DNA of 64,000 nucleotides from Klebsiella oxytoca (GCF_009707385.1 NZ_CP046115.1:1178001-1242000), one strand, 5' to 3'; positions 28,577-39,409 are shown, counted from the stretch's first letter. Notes: generated by a model not told the origin, from the letters alone. Numbers and translations are program-made.

Positions 28577-29495
28577 TCCGTTAACCGCCATCCTTGACGC
28601 ACAACCCTTTATCCTGCTGGACGGCGCGATGGCGACGGAGCTGGAAGCGCGCGGCTGTAATCTTGCCGACAGCCTGTGGTCGGCGAAAGTGCTGGTCGAC
28701 AACCCGGAACTTATCCGCGAAGTCCACCTCGACTATTTTCGCGCCGGCGCGCAGGTGGCGATCACCGCCAGCTATCAGGCTACCCCGGCGGGCTTTGCCG
28801 CCCGCGGGCTGGATGAAGCGCAGTCGAAAGCGCTGATTGGCAAAAGCGTTGAGCTGGCCCGCAAGGCGCGGGAGGCGTATCTGGCCGAGAATCCGCAGGC
28901 GGGCGCGCTGCTGGTCGCCGGTTCGGTCGGGCCGTACGGCGCGTACCTGGCGGACGGCTCGGAGTACCGCGGCGATTACGTCCGTAGCCATGAACAATTT
29001 CAGGCTTTCCATCGTCCGCGTGTGGAAGCGCTGCTGGACGCCGGTGCCGATCTGCTGGCCTGTGAAACGATGCCGAATTTCGCCGAGATTAAGGCGCTGG
29101 TGGAGCTGTTGACCGAGTTTCCGCGCGCGCGCGCGTGGTTCTCGTTTACTCTGCGCGATGCCCGGCATATCAGCGACGGTACGCCGCTGCGGGAAGTGAT
29201 TGCCGTGCTGGCAAACTATCCGCAGGTGGTGGCGCTGGGGATTAACTGCATTGCCCTGGAAAACACCATCGCCGCGCTGGAGCATCTGCATAGCCTGACG
29301 ACGCTGCCGCTGGTGGTTTATCCTAATTCCGGCGAGCACTATGACCCGGTGACCAAGACGTGGCACCACCACGGTGAAGCCTGCGAAACGCTGGCGGGAT
29401 ATTTACCCCAGTGGCTGGCGGCGGGAGCGAAGCTGATCGGCGGCTGCTGCCGCACTACGCCGAAGGATATTGCCGCGTTGAACGCGCAGCGTTGA
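28563..29495 (+). CDS. mmuM: Homocysteine S-methyltransferase
   Basis: Cytoplasmic enzyme of 310 residues that transfers a methyl group from S-methylmethionine (or S-adenosylmethionine) to homocysteine, giving methionine. The zinc ligands are visible as the cysteine in [10 protein letters not shown] (about residue 229) and the pair in IGGCCRTTP (295-296), at the E. coli positions. The N terminus [15 protein letters not shown] is typical of the Hcy-binding domain. It forms an operon with mmuP. Confidence 0.96.
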   Translation: MSQNNPLTAILDAQPFILLDGAMATELEARGCNLADSLWSAKVLVDNPELIREVHLDYFRAGAQVAITASYQATPAGFAARGLDEAQSKALIGKSVELARKAREAYLAENPQAGALLVAGSVGPYGAYLADGSEYRGDYVRSHEQFQAFHRPRVEALLDAGADLLACETMPNFAEIKALVELLTEFPRARAWFSFTLRDARHISDGTPLREVIAVLANYPQVVALGINCIALENTIAALEHLHSLTTLPLVVYPNSGEHYDPVTKTWHHHGEACETLAGYLPQWLAAGAKLIGGCCRTTPKDIAALNAQR

Positions 29496-29500
29496 GTTTG

Positions 29501-29579
29501 TGCCGGGCGGCGGTTGATGCCTTACCCGGCCTACAACGTGCGCGAAGCGTAGGCCGGGTAAGCGTAAGCGCCACCCGGT
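29501..29579. repeat. Inverted REP pair between mmuM and afuC
   Basis: Two opposed REP sequences (tgccgggcggcggttgatgc... at 29501-29533 and gtaggccgggtaagcgtaag... at 29549-29579) make a classic BIME between convergent genes. It begins six bases after the mmuM stop. Confidence 0.8.
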
Positions 29580-29584
29580 ATCAA

Positions 29585-30631
29585 TCACCCGGCGTCCGCT
29601 AAAACAAACATGCCGTACGGGTGGATTTCCAGATAGTACGTCTCACCGACATCCGGCTGCAGGCGGGTGGCGTTGACCTGCAACAGGATCTCCTGCCCGT
29701 GCCACTCCACCGTCACCTCATACTGCGGTCCCATATACGCTACGTGGCGGATCACGCAGCGCTGGCTCTCTTCGCCGCGATCGCTCAGGGTAATCGCCTC
29801 CGGGCGTACGCCGACGCTGCCTTCGCCCTGGGCGGCAAAATGCAGCGGTCTCGGCAGTCGATAGCCATAGATATCGACATAATCTTCGCTGAAGGTCGCC
29901 GGGAACAGGTTGGCGTCGCCCATAAAGCTCGCCATAAAGCGCGATGCGGGCTGACGGTAAAGATCCTGCGGCGAGCCGATCTGCATGATATGTCCCTTAT
30001 TCATTACCAGTACGGTATCGGAAACTGCAAAGGCTTCGCTCTGATCGTGAGTTACGTACAGAGAGGTGATATCAAACTGCTTTTGCAGTTCGCGGATCTT
30101 ATCGCGCATGCTGCGTCTGAGGTTGGCGTCGAGGTTACTCAACGGCTCGTCAAACAGCAGCACCTTCGGCTTGAGGATCAGGGCGCGCGCCAGCGCCACG
30201 CGCTGCTGCTGTCCGCCGGAGATCTGATCGACATAGCGGTCTTCGAATCCTTCCAGATCCACCATCGCCAGCGCCTCTTTCACCCGCGATTTCACGTCGC
30301 TGCGCGATACGCCAAGCATTTTCAGACCGTAGCCGACGTTATCCCCCAGCGACATATGCGGGAACAGAGCATACGACTGAAACACCATACAGATATCGCG
30401 CTGCTGAATAGAACGATGGGTGACGTCTTCGCCATCAATGAAAATCTGCCCTTCGCTCGGTTTTTCCAGCCCGGCCACCAGACGCAGGATCGTGGTCTTG
30501 CCGCAGCCTGAAGGGCCGAGCAGGGTCACCATTTCTCCCTGCGGGATGGTGAGATTGATATTGTCGATAACCTTATTGCTGCCGAATCGCTTGGTGACGT
30601 TGCGCAGCTCAACAAAATTTTTCTGACTCAT
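29585..30631 (-). CDS. afuC: Sugar-phosphate ABC transporter ATP-binding protein AfuC
   Basis: ABC ATPase of 348 residues, the same length as E. coli AfuC and almost identical to it. Walker [11 protein letters not shown]-loop [10 protein letters not shown], signature ISGGQQQRV, Walker B VLLFDEP, switch VTHDQ, then a TOBE-type C-terminal domain. Older annotation calls it a ferric ion transporter, but characterised AfuABC systems import hexose and heptose phosphates. GGAG six bases before the ATG at 30631 fixes the start. Confidence 0.93.
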   Translation of the reverse strand: MSQKNFVELRNVTKRFGSNKVIDNINLTIPQGEMVTLLGPSGCGKTTILRLVAGLEKPSEGQIFIDGEDVTHRSIQQRDICMVFQSYALFPHMSLGDNVGYGLKMLGVSRSDVKSRVKEALAMVDLEGFEDRYVDQISGGQQQRVALARALILKPKVLLFDEPLSNLDANLRRSMRDKIRELQKQFDITSLYVTHDQSEAFAVSDTVLVMNKGHIMQIGSPQDLYRQPASRFMASFMGDANLFPATFSEDYVDIYGYRLPRPLHFAAQGEGSVGVRPEAITLSDRGEESQRCVIRHVAYMGPQYEVTVEWHGQEILLQVNATRLQPDVGETYYLEIHPYGMFVLADAG

Positions 30632-30642
30632 AGTGCGCTCCA

Positions 30643-32721
30643 TTACGCCTGGTTTTTAGCTTTTGAACGGGAGATACGCGCTTCCCCGATCAGCCAGTCA
30701 AAGATGAAAATAATCGCCAGCATGACTACGATCAGAATTGAACCGTAGGCGATCGCCACGCCGTATTCGCCGTCTTCCACGCGGTTGAGGATATAGGCTG
30801 TTGCTACGCGGGTATCCGGCGTGACGAGGAACACAATGGCGCTGACGGTGGTAATGGCGCGCACAAAGCTGTAGATCAGCGCCGACAGGATCGCCGGGCG
30901 CAGCAGCGGCAGCAGAATATGCGTGATGGTGCGCAGAGAACCGGCACGCAGGCTGAGCGACGCCTCATCCAGCGATTTGTCGATCTGGCCTAAACCGGCA
31001 ATACCTGCCCGAATCCCCACCGGTACGTTACGCATTACCATCGAGATAATCACAATTGCCGCGGTGCCGGTCAGATATACCGGGGCGCTGTTAAAGGCGA
31101 GGATATACGAGACGCCCGCTACGGTACCCGGTACAGCAAAGCACAGCATGGTGGTGAACTCGATGGTCTTTTTACCTTTAAACTGCTGGCGCACCACGAT
31201 CCAGGCGATCAGCAGGCCGAAGGCGGCGGTGATCGGCGCGGCAATCCCGGCATACAGCAGGGTATCGAGCAGAGAAGGCCATGCTCCGTCGCTCATTCCC
31301 TGGCCGAACAGCTTGATAAAGTTATCCAGCGTCAGGGTGTAGTCCACGCCCCAGTTGACGGTGAAGCTGCCGTAGAAAATGCTGCCGTAAAGCAGGGCGT
31401 TAAAGGCGATCCATACTGCCAGAATAGCGATCACGCTCCACACCAGGGTCACCGGCAGCGGCTGTACGTCGCCGCGGTAGGACTTTCCGGAAACCGTGAC
31501 GTAAGAGCGCTTGCCGATCCACATATACTGAATACAGAACACCAGCAGCGAGAACAGCAGCAGGAACGCGCCCAGGGTACTGGCGGCCTGATAATCGAGC
31601 TGCGAACCGGTGATATAAAAGTAAATCTGCGTCGCCAGCACGTCGAAGTTGCCGCCGAGCACCAGCGGGTTACTGAAGTCAGCCAGCGACTGCACGATGA
31701 CGATTAAAAACGCGTTCGCCAGCGCCGGTTTCAGCAGCGGAATGAAGACGCCGTTAAAGGTCTGCCAGCGGCTGGCGCGCAGGGTGTAGGACGCTTCTTC
31801 CAGCGACGGATGAATCGTTTTGATTGCCCCGTCGAGGATCATAAAGGCCATCGGAGTGAACGCCAGCACCTGCGCCAGCCAGATGCCGGTAAACCCGTAC
31901 AGCCAGTTGGTGTTGGTCAGCCCGAACCAGTCGACCATTAATTCGGTCACGTAGCCGGAGCGGCCCATCATTAACGTTACGCCAAGACCGACGACAAACG
32001 GCGGAGTGACGATCGGCAGAATGGAGAAAACGCGGCCAATGACGGCGCTGCGTTTAGCGATACGGGTGGTGTAGATAGCCAGCACCAGGCCAAAGAAGGT
32101 GCAGCCGATGCCTACCGCGATCGACAGGCCGATCGAGTTAATAATGACCTGAACAATATGCGTCTGCGACAGCACGGCCATAAACGCCAGCGGAGCAAAT
32201 TCGCCCGCGTCGTTGGTGAACATCGGGATGAAAATAGCGATGCTCGGCCAGACGATAAATACGCCGATTAACGCCACGATGGTGACCAGCGAACCAATCA
32301 CAAAGCGGTCGCCGCCCAGCCATTCCAGGCGGGTCAGCGCCAGCGTCATGATCGCCCCGAGCGCCACAAACAGCACGATGGTGGCGTAGCCTAACCCGCG
32401 GCCTTCAACGGTGGCGCTGATGACGATAAACGCCATACATAAAAACGACCAGCCTGCATCGAGATAGTGGCGGCCGCGCTGTTCGAGCCTGGCTTCCTGC
32501 AGTGGACGAATCAGCAGCAGGCTCGGCAACAGATACCACAGCCAGCTGATATTGAACTGTGACCAGCCGTAGGCCGCGAGAATTTCATCGCTCGTGGACT
32601 CCATCAGGCCGTAATCAAGGCTCCAGCTCGGCAGCACGGCGAACGCCAGCCAGCCGAACAAAACCCAAAGGAATATCGCATCCCGTTTTTTCACGGGATG
32701 GAGTGCAAGTGTGTGTGACAT
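30643..32721 (-). CDS. afuB: Sugar-phosphate ABC transporter permease AfuB (double-length)
   Basis: Permease of 692 residues made of two fused permease halves, each with a loop of the EAA type ([21 protein letters not shown] and [21 protein letters not shown]). E. coli K-12 keeps only a remnant of this gene; the copy here is intact. GGAAAACTT precedes the ATG at 32721; the frame to 32766 runs into a REP. Roughly fourteen membrane segments are expected. Confidence 0.9.
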   Translation of the reverse strand: MSHTLALHPVKKRDAIFLWVLFGWLAFAVLPSWSLDYGLMESTSDEILAAYGWSQFNISWLWYLLPSLLLIRPLQEARLEQRGRHYLDAGWSFLCMAFIVISATVEGRGLGYATIVLFVALGAIMTLALTRLEWLGGDRFVIGSLVTIVALIGVFIVWPSIAIFIPMFTNDAGEFAPLAFMAVLSQTHIVQVIINSIGLSIAVGIGCTFFGLVLAIYTTRIAKRSAVIGRVFSILPIVTPPFVVGLGVTLMMGRSGYVTELMVDWFGLTNTNWLYGFTGIWLAQVLAFTPMAFMILDGAIKTIHPSLEEASYTLRASRWQTFNGVFIPLLKPALANAFLIVIVQSLADFSNPLVLGGNFDVLATQIYFYITGSQLDYQAASTLGAFLLLFSLLVFCIQYMWIGKRSYVTVSGKSYRGDVQPLPVTLVWSVIAILAVWIAFNALLYGSIFYGSFTVNWGVDYTLTLDNFIKLFGQGMSDGAWPSLLDTLLYAGIAAPITAAFGLLIAWIVVRQQFKGKKTIEFTTMLCFAVPGTVAGVSYILAFNSAPVYLTGTAAIVIISMVMRNVPVGIRAGIAGLGQIDKSLDEASLSLRAGSLRTITHILLPLLRPAILSALIYSFVRAITTVSAIVFLVTPDTRVATAYILNRVEDGEYGVAIAYGSILIVVMLAIIFIFDWLIGEARISRSKAKNQA

Positions 32722-32740
32722 AAGTTTTCCGGTGTTGTGT

Positions 32741-32772
32741 GTAGGCCCGGCAGGCGTGAGCGCCACCGGGCA
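32741..32772. repeat. REP between afuA and afuB
   Basis: gtaggcccggcaggcgtgag...caccgggc palindrome between the binding-protein gene and the permease gene. The same arrangement in the malE-malF interval stabilises upstream mRNA and lowers downstream expression. Confidence 0.75.
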
Positions 32773-32791
32773 TTAACCGCAAAATGTGGGT

Positions 32792-33823
32792 TTATTTACC
32801 CATCTTCACTTCGCTAACCCACTTATTGATGAGCTGCTTGCGGACATCGGTAGAGCCGTATTTATCCATGTCGTAGTTGATAAGCTTCAGGTCATCAAGC
32901 TTCAGCGAGTTAGGCGAGCTTTCGGCGGTGGTATTGCTCGGGATCTGATACGACTTGCCTTTCTTCCATGCCAGTTCCTGAGCATCTTTCGACAGCACCC
33001 AGTCGACGAAAAGCTTCGCGTTATCGAGGTTGCGCGCGCCCTTCAGGATGCTGACGCCGCCAATTTCATAGCCGGTACCTTCGCACGGAGAGATCAGCTC
33101 CAGCGGCGCGCCCTGTTCTTTTTCCAGCGAATAGTCGTGCAGGAAGCCGATGCCAATGGCGGTTTCACCGCGGGCGGCGTTGCGCGCCGGGGCAATACCG
33201 GATTTGGTGTACTGGGAGATGTTGGCGTTAAGCTGTTTCAGGTAATCGAAAGCCTGATCGTCTCCCCACAGCTGGGCGAAGGTCGCCAGCGCGGTGTAGG
33301 CGGTGCCGGAGCTCTGCGGGTCGGCAATCTGAATTTCGCCTTTGTATTCCGGTTTAACCAGATCTTTCCAGCATTTTGGTATGGGTAAGTTTTTCTCTTT
33401 CAGACGCTGGGTGTTTACGCCAAAGCCGAGGATACCGACGTAGACCGCTGAGGAGTAGTTGCCTTTCAGCTTCGCCGGATCGCGGAACTGCTCCATCACC
33501 TGCTCAAGGTTCGGCGATTTATAGGCTTGCAGCAGGCCCATTTCACCTGCCTGGGACTGAGGATCGAGGGTGCCGCCGTACCAGACGTCCGCCTGCGGGT
33601 TTTTCTTCTCGGCGTCAACCTTTGCCAGCGTACTGCCGGAACCGTTGCGGATGAACGACGTTTTGACATCGTATTTTTCGCCGAAGGCTTTGGTTTCCGC
33701 TTCACACATTTCGTTAGTGGTGCTGCAGTAGACCACCAGACGACCTTTGGCGTGCGCCGCTCCGCTTAACGTCGCCAGCGCAATGCCGGAGGCAATCAGG
33801 GTAGTGACCAGAGTTTTTTTCAT
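32792..33823 (-). CDS. afuA: Sugar-phosphate ABC transporter periplasmic binding protein AfuA
   Basis: Periplasmic binding protein of 343 residues. Signal peptide MKKTLVTTLIASGIALATLSGAAHA, then KGRLVVYCSTTNEMCEAETKAFGE. It belongs to the iron-binding-like family but resembles AfuA, whose ligands are glucose-6-phosphate, fructose-6-phosphate and sedoheptulose-7-phosphate. The His-Asp pair in GFLHDYS and the following PCEGTGYEIGG lie where AfuA contacts sugar phosphate, as far as recalled. It lacks the tyrosine pair of ferric-binding proteins. The ATG overlaps the uhpC-like stop by one base. Confidence 0.88.
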   Translation of the reverse strand: MKKTLVTTLIASGIALATLSGAAHAKGRLVVYCSTTNEMCEAETKAFGEKYDVKTSFIRNGSGSTLAKVDAEKKNPQADVWYGGTLDPQSQAGEMGLLQAYKSPNLEQVMEQFRDPAKLKGNYSSAVYVGILGFGVNTQRLKEKNLPIPKCWKDLVKPEYKGEIQIADPQSSGTAYTALATFAQLWGDDQAFDYLKQLNANISQYTKSGIAPARNAARGETAIGIGFLHDYSLEKEQGAPLELISPCEGTGYEIGGVSILKGARNLDNAKLFVDWVLSKDAQELAWKKGKSYQIPSNTTAESSPNSLKLDDLKLINYDMDKYGSTDVRKQLINKWVSEVKMGK

Positions 33824-35124
33824 TATTTTATCCTTTGAGCAGGAGAGGTAGTAATGCTCGCCATCAGTAGCGGCATCAGTAATAAACCCATCAGTACCGC
33901 GGCGACCGAAAGCAAACTGAACATGCCCGACCAGCCGTAGCGTTCAATGACCAGCGACAGAGGCCAGCCCGCCAGCGCTGCCCCCAGATAGGCGAACAGG
34001 CCGAGAAATCCGGTGATTGAACCCGCAGCCGCTTTGTGTCCGCACTCTACCGCCGCGAGGCCAATCAGCATTTGCGGGCCAAAAACAAAGAAGCCCACCG
34101 TAAAGAAACAGACCGCCAGCAGCGCGTAGTGATGCACCGGGGCCAGCCATAGGGCGGCGACGGAGACCATCAGCCCCAGGGTGAACAGTAAAATCATCGG
34201 CGCGCGCTGGCCGCTGAACAGTAGGTCCGAGCCCCATCCGGCGAACAGCGCGCCGAGCAGACCGCCCGCTTCGAACAACATCACCGTCGCGTTGGCGCTG
34301 AGCAGATTGACGCCGTGGCTCTCCGTCAGCCAGATGTTGCCCCAGTCGTTGAGCGCGATGCGAATCAGGTAGACCAGCACATAGGAGACGGCCAGCAGCC
34401 AAATCATCGGATTCTTCAGCATCGTGGTGCGCAGCATCTGCCATAGCCCCATCGGCGGGCTTTGCTGCTCCTGACGCAGCTCAAGCGGGTCGTTACGCCA
34501 CGTTCCTACTGATGGCAATCCCTCTTCACGGGGCGTTCCTTTCAGCTGTAGCGTTAACCATATGCCTAATGCCATGCTGATGATCCCTGGCGTCAGCATC
34601 GCTGCCTGCCAGCCCCACCAATGGGCGGCAAAGGCGCTAATCAGGGGGATAATTGCCCCACCGATATTGATAGACATATTCCAGCAGCCCCACCAGAAAC
34701 CGCGTTCGTTGCGCGAGTACCAGTGGGTCAGCAGGCGGGCGCAAGGAGGCCATCCCCAACCCTGAAAAAATCCGTTCAGCGTCCAGACCGCCAGCAGCAG
34801 CGTCAACGATTCGCCAAAGGCGAACACCACGTTCAGCAGGCCGGTGGCAAACAGACCCACCCCCATAAACCAGCGCTGTCCGTGACTGTCGTGCCACAGT
34901 CCGGCGGTAAACTTCGACAGGCCATAGGCCAGATAAAACAGCGATCCCAGCAGGCCGATATCGCCTTTATCGAGCCCCAAATCCGTTTGCAGCGCCGGCA
35001 GTACGTAGTTGACGCTTTTGCGCGTCAGGTAAAACGCGGCATATCCAATCACCATGCACATCAGCAGCTGCGGACGTAGCGTTTGGTAATGTCGATTGAT
35101 GTCGGTTGCTGAGCGTGCGTCCAT
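33823..35124 (-). CDS. uhpC: UhpC-like sugar-phosphate sensor (MFS)
   Basis: Major-facilitator protein of 433 residues with about twelve helices, of the organophosphate:phosphate antiporter family. Arginines expected for phosphate binding are present in FYLTRKSVNYVLP and YLIRIALNDWG. Its place between a UhpB-like kinase and an ABC importer argues for a receptor role like UhpC, rather than bulk transport like UhpT. It probably detects an external sugar phosphate and activates the kinase. It could still transport as well. Confidence 0.82.
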   Translation of the reverse strand: MDARSATDINRHYQTLRPQLLMCMVIGYAAFYLTRKSVNYVLPALQTDLGLDKGDIGLLGSLFYLAYGLSKFTAGLWHDSHGQRWFMGVGLFATGLLNVVFAFGESLTLLLAVWTLNGFFQGWGWPPCARLLTHWYSRNERGFWWGCWNMSINIGGAIIPLISAFAAHWWGWQAAMLTPGIISMALGIWLTLQLKGTPREEGLPSVGTWRNDPLELRQEQQSPPMGLWQMLRTTMLKNPMIWLLAVSYVLVYLIRIALNDWGNIWLTESHGVNLLSANATVMLFEAGGLLGALFAGWGSDLLFSGQRAPMILLFTLGLMVSVAALWLAPVHHYALLAVCFFTVGFFVFGPQMLIGLAAVECGHKAAAGSITGFLGLFAYLGAALAGWPLSLVIERYGWSGMFSLLSVAAVLMGLLLMPLLMASITTSPAQRIK

Positions 35125-35208
35125 GGCCGTCTCCGTTTTGCTGACTATAAGAAAGTGAAATCGAAAGGGGATGAGAGAAAGTCCGGAGTGGCTAAGACTT
35201 TTTCCTGG

Positions 35209-36750
35209 TTACCGGGCTATTTGTTGCAAATTTGTGGGCAAGTTAACAATTACGCGCGTACCGTGCTGCGATTCCAGCGATAGCTCTCCGCCCAGGGCGC
35301 TGACCCGTTCACGCATACCCTGAATCCCAAATCCGGCCATTTTGTCGGAGCGGATGCCGATGCCGTTATCCTTCACTTCCAGGCGCAACCGCTCCTCCTG
35401 CTGAAACAGGCTAATGTCGACCTCGCTGGCGTCGGCGTGCTTGCAGACGTTATTGAGCAGCTCCTGTAGCAGCCGATAGAGGGTAAAACGCACCGTTTCG
35501 CTCTCCGGCGTAGCGGTGAGCTGGTAGTCAAAGCGGCAGCGAATACCGCGCTCGGCAAAGGCAAACTCGTTGAGCAGGTGGTGCAGCGCCTCTTTGAACG
35601 ACAGCTCATCAAGGGCTGGTGGGCGCAGCTGGCGTAGCAGCTGGCGGGTGGAGTGGTGGATACGCCTGGCGAGATCGTTTATCTGGCTGGCGGCGGCCTG
35701 GGTTTGCGCCGGATCGCGCGCCCGCTTCACCAGCTGTGACTGGATCTGAATGGCGGTGATATTCTGGCCGATTTCGTCGTGCAGCTCGCGCGCCAGGTTT
35801 TTGCGCGTATCCTCTTCGGTATGGATTAGCTTTTCGGTTAGCGCCCGCCGCGCCGCCAGCTCCGCTTCCAGCCGCTGGCGGTAATGGTGGAGATTTTGCG
35901 CCAGGTGCTGCTGGCGGCTAATCGCAATTCCCAGACCGATGCCGAGCAGCGCCTGGGTCGCCAGAAAAATCTCCAGCTCAACCAGATTGCTGAAACCAAC
36001 GCCCACCTGGCGGGCAATAGTGATCATCATGCTCCCCAGCAGGCCGGAAAGCACGCCGCCCTGCCAGCCGAACTTCCACGCCATCACCACGTTGGGCAGA
36101 AACACCACTATCAGCAGCAGGCGCTCGAGCTCCGGCGATAGCACCATCTGGGTGCCGATACCGATGATAAAGAACAGGCTGCACCAGATAATTAACGACG
36201 TGCGCAGCGGCGGGTTATTGGTATCCAGCCCCAGCAGCTGGTAGCGGTGCTGCTGGCGCAGAAACTCAAAAATCAGATAGACAAACGGCGTCAGCAGGAC
36301 GCCGCCGGTAAACGAAGCCAGGCCGAGCATCATCGCCGGACTTTTGACAAACGGCGAGAGCAGCGCGGTGTTGAGTAATGAACTGGCGGTGACCGTTGCC
36401 AGCAGCAGCGTCAGCCGCTGCCAGTAAAGAGGAAAGCGGTGCCAGAACAGTTGCGCAAGCCCGGCGGGAAATAGACTGATCAGCGGCGCGACAAGCAGAA
36501 CATAACCGTTGAGCAGCTGTTCGCTGTGCAGCCAGAAGACGCTCAGAACGGGAGGCAGCACCAGCGCGGGCCAGTAGCGGCGCGATAGCAGGATCAGGAG
36601 CGCCAGATAAACGCCGTGCGGCAGGAACAGCGCCGCCTGCTGACCGTTGTGGGTCAGATAAAACCCGAGCGTCCACAACATCAGACTGCCGGTACCCCAG
36701 GCCAGCACGATAAACAATGATATGACCCAGTAGCGAAGACTACGCGACAT
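35209..36750 (-). CDS. uhpB: UhpB-like sensor histidine kinase
   Basis: Membrane kinase of 513 residues. The first 280 residues hold about eight hydrophobic segments of MASE1 type, followed by a coiled linker. The HisKA_3 phospho-acceptor is His324 in ARELHDEIGQ, and the ATPase domain has an N-box (ELLNNVCKHA) and DNGIG. It has no periplasmic sensor domain, consistent with signalling through a partner such as the UhpC-like protein. The ATG is fused with the stop of the regulator gene (TAATG). Confidence 0.88.
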   Translation of the reverse strand: MSRSLRYWVISLFIVLAWGTGSLMLWTLGFYLTHNGQQAALFLPHGVYLALLILLSRRYWPALVLPPVLSVFWLHSEQLLNGYVLLVAPLISLFPAGLAQLFWHRFPLYWQRLTLLLATVTASSLLNTALLSPFVKSPAMMLGLASFTGGVLLTPFVYLIFEFLRQQHRYQLLGLDTNNPPLRTSLIIWCSLFFIIGIGTQMVLSPELERLLLIVVFLPNVVMAWKFGWQGGVLSGLLGSMMITIARQVGVGFSNLVELEIFLATQALLGIGLGIAISRQQHLAQNLHHYRQRLEAELAARRALTEKLIHTEEDTRKNLARELHDEIGQNITAIQIQSQLVKRARDPAQTQAAASQINDLARRIHHSTRQLLRQLRPPALDELSFKEALHHLLNEFAFAERGIRCRFDYQLTATPESETVRFTLYRLLQELLNNVCKHADASEVDISLFQQEERLRLEVKDNGIGIRSDKMAGFGIQGMRERVSALGGELSLESQHGTRVIVNLPTNLQQIAR

Positions 36751-37379
36751 TAATGACCCGCCAGCAGCTGGTGGTCGAGAGCAAAGTGCACCAGCTCAAT
36801 TGTGCTGCTGCACTGCAGTTTACCCAGTACGTTGGCGCGATGGACGTGCACCGTTTTGTGGCTGAGATCGAGCTTAAAGGCGATTTCCTTGACGCTATCG
36901 CCTTTGACCAGTAAATCAAACACTTCGCGTTCGCGCGGGGTGAGTATCTCCAGCACCTGCGCCGGTTGTCCGCCGCCGCGCAGCGCCCGTAGCGCATCGG
37001 CGCACAGGTAGTGTCCGCCCATGCCGACCGAACGTACCGCCTGCACTAACTCTTCCGGGCCGCAGCGTTTGGTCAGATAGCCGCTGGCCCCGGCATCAAG
37101 CGCGCTCTGCACGAAGGTGGGGGTATCGTAAATGCTGAGAATAATGGCGCGAAACTGCGGTTTCTGCGCGCGCAGGCGCTTTAGCAGGCTCAGGCCGTTT
37201 TCATCCGGCATGGCAATATCCATGACCGCCACGTTGACGTCATCGTGCAATAGCGTCGGCCACGCCTCCGCCGCGCTGCTGAACTGGCCAACAACCTCAA
37301 GATCCTCTTCAAGGCTGAGTAATTGCGCAAAGCCTGAACGTACTACCACATGGTCATCGACCAGCACCACTCGAATCAT
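36750..37379 (-). CDS. uhpA: UhpA-like response regulator
   Basis: Response regulator of 209 residues. The receiver domain has acidic Asp8/Asp9, phospho-acceptor Asp54 (AVMDIAMPDENG) and the conserved Lys in GYLTKR. The C-terminal LuxR-type DNA-binding domain is ILTPREREVFDLLVKGDSVKEIAF... It probably activates the whole uhpABC-afuABC unit when phosphorylated by the adjacent kinase. The ATG at 37379 opens directly into the receiver fold; an eight-residue extension upstream is unlikely. Confidence 0.9.
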   Translation of the reverse strand: MIRVVLVDDHVVVRSGFAQLLSLEEDLEVVGQFSSAAEAWPTLLHDDVNVAVMDIAMPDENGLSLLKRLRAQKPQFRAIILSIYDTPTFVQSALDAGASGYLTKRCGPEELVQAVRSVGMGGHYLCADALRALRGGGQPAQVLEILTPREREVFDLLVKGDSVKEIAFKLDLSHKTVHVHRANVLGKLQCSSTIELVHFALDHQLLAGH

Positions 37380-37667
37380 GTTTCTTCTCTCTAAGCGCAT
37401 CATGGTTCTATGATGCCTGCTGCCGCCGCGCTGGCAATCGTCGGGGTGCGGATATGTAACGAATGTAACGAAATCTTAATAATTTGCCGGGTGCGCCAGG
37501 CCGGATAAGCGCAGCGCCTGCGGGGTTCATCCGTAATGAGTGAAATAGCTAACCATTGCCGCTTTTTTTCTAATGACGATTGGCTATTAGCAAGAATTTT
37601 TAATTACTTCATCAAACCCATCGCGCCGGAAATACTGCACCCATAACAACTACGGGAAGCAGACACT
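37380..37667. promoter_or_regulatory. Divergent promoter region uhpA / tauA
   Basis: The gap holds a REP-like palindrome at 37486-37525 (gccgggtgcgccaggccgga...) and an A/T-rich stretch 37545-37615 next to tauA. In E. coli tauABCD needs Cbl and CysB bound upstream; sites of that kind are expected in the AT-rich stretch but could not be pinpointed. Confidence 0.45.
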
Positions 37668-38630
37668 ATGGCACTAAAATCGCGTATCACACTCATTGCC
37701 GCCCTCGCTCTCGCGGCATTCCAGGCCCAGGCGGTGAACGTCACCGTGGCGTACCAGACTTCCGCCGAACCGGCGAAAGTCGCCCAGGCGGACAACACCT
37801 TCGCTAAAGAGAGCGGGGCCACCGTCGACTGGCGCAAGTTTGACAGCGGCGCGAGCATCGTGCGGGCGCTGGCGTCCGGCGACGTACAAATTGGTAACCT
37901 CGGCTCAAGCCCGCTGGCGGTCGCCGCCACCCAGCAGGTGCCGATTGAAGTGTTCCTGCTGGCTTCAAAGCTCGGTAACTCCGAAGCGCTGGTGGTAAAG
38001 AAAAACATCACTAAACCGCAAGACCTGATCGGCAAACGCATCGCCGTACCTTTTATTTCCACCACGCACTATAGCCTGCTGTCGGCGCTGAAGCACTGGG
38101 GGATCAAACCGGGGCAGGTGCAGATCCTCAACCTGCAGCCGCCGGCGATCATTGCTGCCTGGCAGCGCGGCGACATTGACGGCGCCTACGTCTGGGCGCC
38201 AGCGGTCAACGCTCTGGAAAAAGACGGCACGGTCCTGACCGATTCGGCGCAGGTGGGCGAGTGGGGCGCGCCGACGCTGGACGTGTGGGTGGTACGCAAA
38301 GATTTTGCTGAAAAGCATCCTGACATTGTGAAAGCCTTTGCCAAAAGCGCCGTTGACGCGCAGCAGCCCTATATCGCTAATCCTGACGAGTGGCTGAAGC
38401 AGCCGGATAACATCAGTAAGCTGGCGCGCTTAAGCGGCGTACCGGAAGCCGACGTGCCGGGTCTGGTGAAAGGCAATACCTATCTGACCGCCGCCCAGCA
38501 GGCGCAGGAGCTAAACGGACCGGTGAATAAAGCCATCGTTGATACCGCGAAGTTCCTTAAAGAGCAGGGCAAAGTTCCCGCTGCCGTCAGCGACTATAGC
38601 CAGTTCGTTACCGATCGTTTCGTGAAGTAA
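37668..38630 (+). CDS. tauA: Taurine ABC transporter periplasmic binding protein
   Basis: Periplasmic binding protein of 320 residues. Signal peptide ends FQAQA, mature start [20 protein letters not shown]. SsuA/TauA features: [22 protein letters not shown] and [19 protein letters not shown]. It delivers taurine to TauBC under sulfate starvation. It starts a four-gene operon with overlapping downstream junctions. Confidence 0.95.
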   Translation: MALKSRITLIAALALAAFQAQAVNVTVAYQTSAEPAKVAQADNTFAKESGATVDWRKFDSGASIVRALASGDVQIGNLGSSPLAVAATQQVPIEVFLLASKLGNSEALVVKKNITKPQDLIGKRIAVPFISTTHYSLLSALKHWGIKPGQVQILNLQPPAIIAAWQRGDIDGAYVWAPAVNALEKDGTVLTDSAQVGEWGAPTLDVWVVRKDFAEKHPDIVKAFAKSAVDAQQPYIANPDEWLKQPDNISKLARLSGVPEADVPGLVKGNTYLTAAQQAQELNGPVNKAIVDTAKFLKEQGKVPAAVSDYSQFVTDRFVK

Positions 38631-38638
38631 AGGAGGCC

Positions 38639-39409
38639 ATGATGCTGCAAATCTCGCATCTTTCCGCCGACTACGGCGGTAAACCAGCGCTGACGGATAT
38701 TAACCTGACGCTGGACAGCGGCGAACTGCTGGTGGTTCTCGGGCCTTCCGGCTGCGGTAAAACCACGCTGCTGAACCTGATTGCCGGATTCGTGCCTTAT
38801 CAGCACGGCAGCATCACTCTTGAAGGCAAGCGGGTTGAAGGGCCGGGCGCCGATCGCGGCGTGGTCTTTCAGAATGAAGGGCTGCTGCCGTGGCGCAACG
38901 TGCAGGATAACGTCGCGCTCGGGCTACAGCTGGCGGGCGTCGACAAAGCGCAGCGCCGGGCAACTGCCGCGCAGATGCTGAAAAAAGTGGGCCTTGAGGG
39001 CGCGGAAAAGCGCTTTATCTGGCAGCTCTCCGGCGGCCAGCGCCAGCGGGTAGGGATTGCCCGCGCGCTGGCAGCCAATCCGCAGCTGCTGCTGCTCGAC
39101 GAGCCGTTTGGCGCGCTGGACGCCTTTACCCGCGAGCAGATGCAAACCTTGCTGCTCAGCCTGTGGCATGAGACCGGTAAGAAGGTGCTGCTGATTACCC
39201 ACGATATTGAAGAGGCGGTATTTATGGCTACCGAGCTGGTGCTGCTTTCGCCGGGGCCGGGGCGGGTGCTCGAGCGGCTGCCGCTCGATTTTGGCCGCCG
39301 CTTTGTCGCCGGGGAATCCTGCCGCAGCATCAAATCGGACCCGCGGTTTATCGAACAGCGCGAATACGTCCTCAGCCGGGTATTTGAACAACGGGAGGCT
39401 TTCTCATGA
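38639..39409 (+). CDS. tauB: Taurine ABC transporter ATP-binding protein
   Basis: ABC ATPase of 256 residues. Walker [10 protein letters not shown], signature [15 protein letters not shown], Walker [17 protein letters not shown] and switch [21 protein letters not shown] precedes the start; two ATGs in tandem (38639 and 38642) leave one residue of doubt. The end overlaps tauC by four bases. Confidence 0.95.
   Translation: MMLQISHLSADYGGKPALTDINLTLDSGELLVVLGPSGCGKTTLLNLIAGFVPYQHGSITLEGKRVEGPGADRGVVFQNEGLLPWRNVQDNVALGLQLAGVDKAQRRATAAQMLKKVGLEGAEKRFIWQLSGGQRQRVGIARALAANPQLLLLDEPFGALDAFTREQMQTLLLSLWHETGKKVLLITHDIEEAVFMATELVLLSPGPGRVLERLPLDFGRRFVAGESCRSIKSDPRFIEQREYVLSRVFEQREAFS

Noticed and set aside
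29585-33823. Ferric iron importer (FbpABC) reading of afuABC
   Set aside because: The binding protein lacks the tyrosine pair of iron binders and is AfuA-like; the adjacent UhpABC-like genes also point to sugar phosphates.
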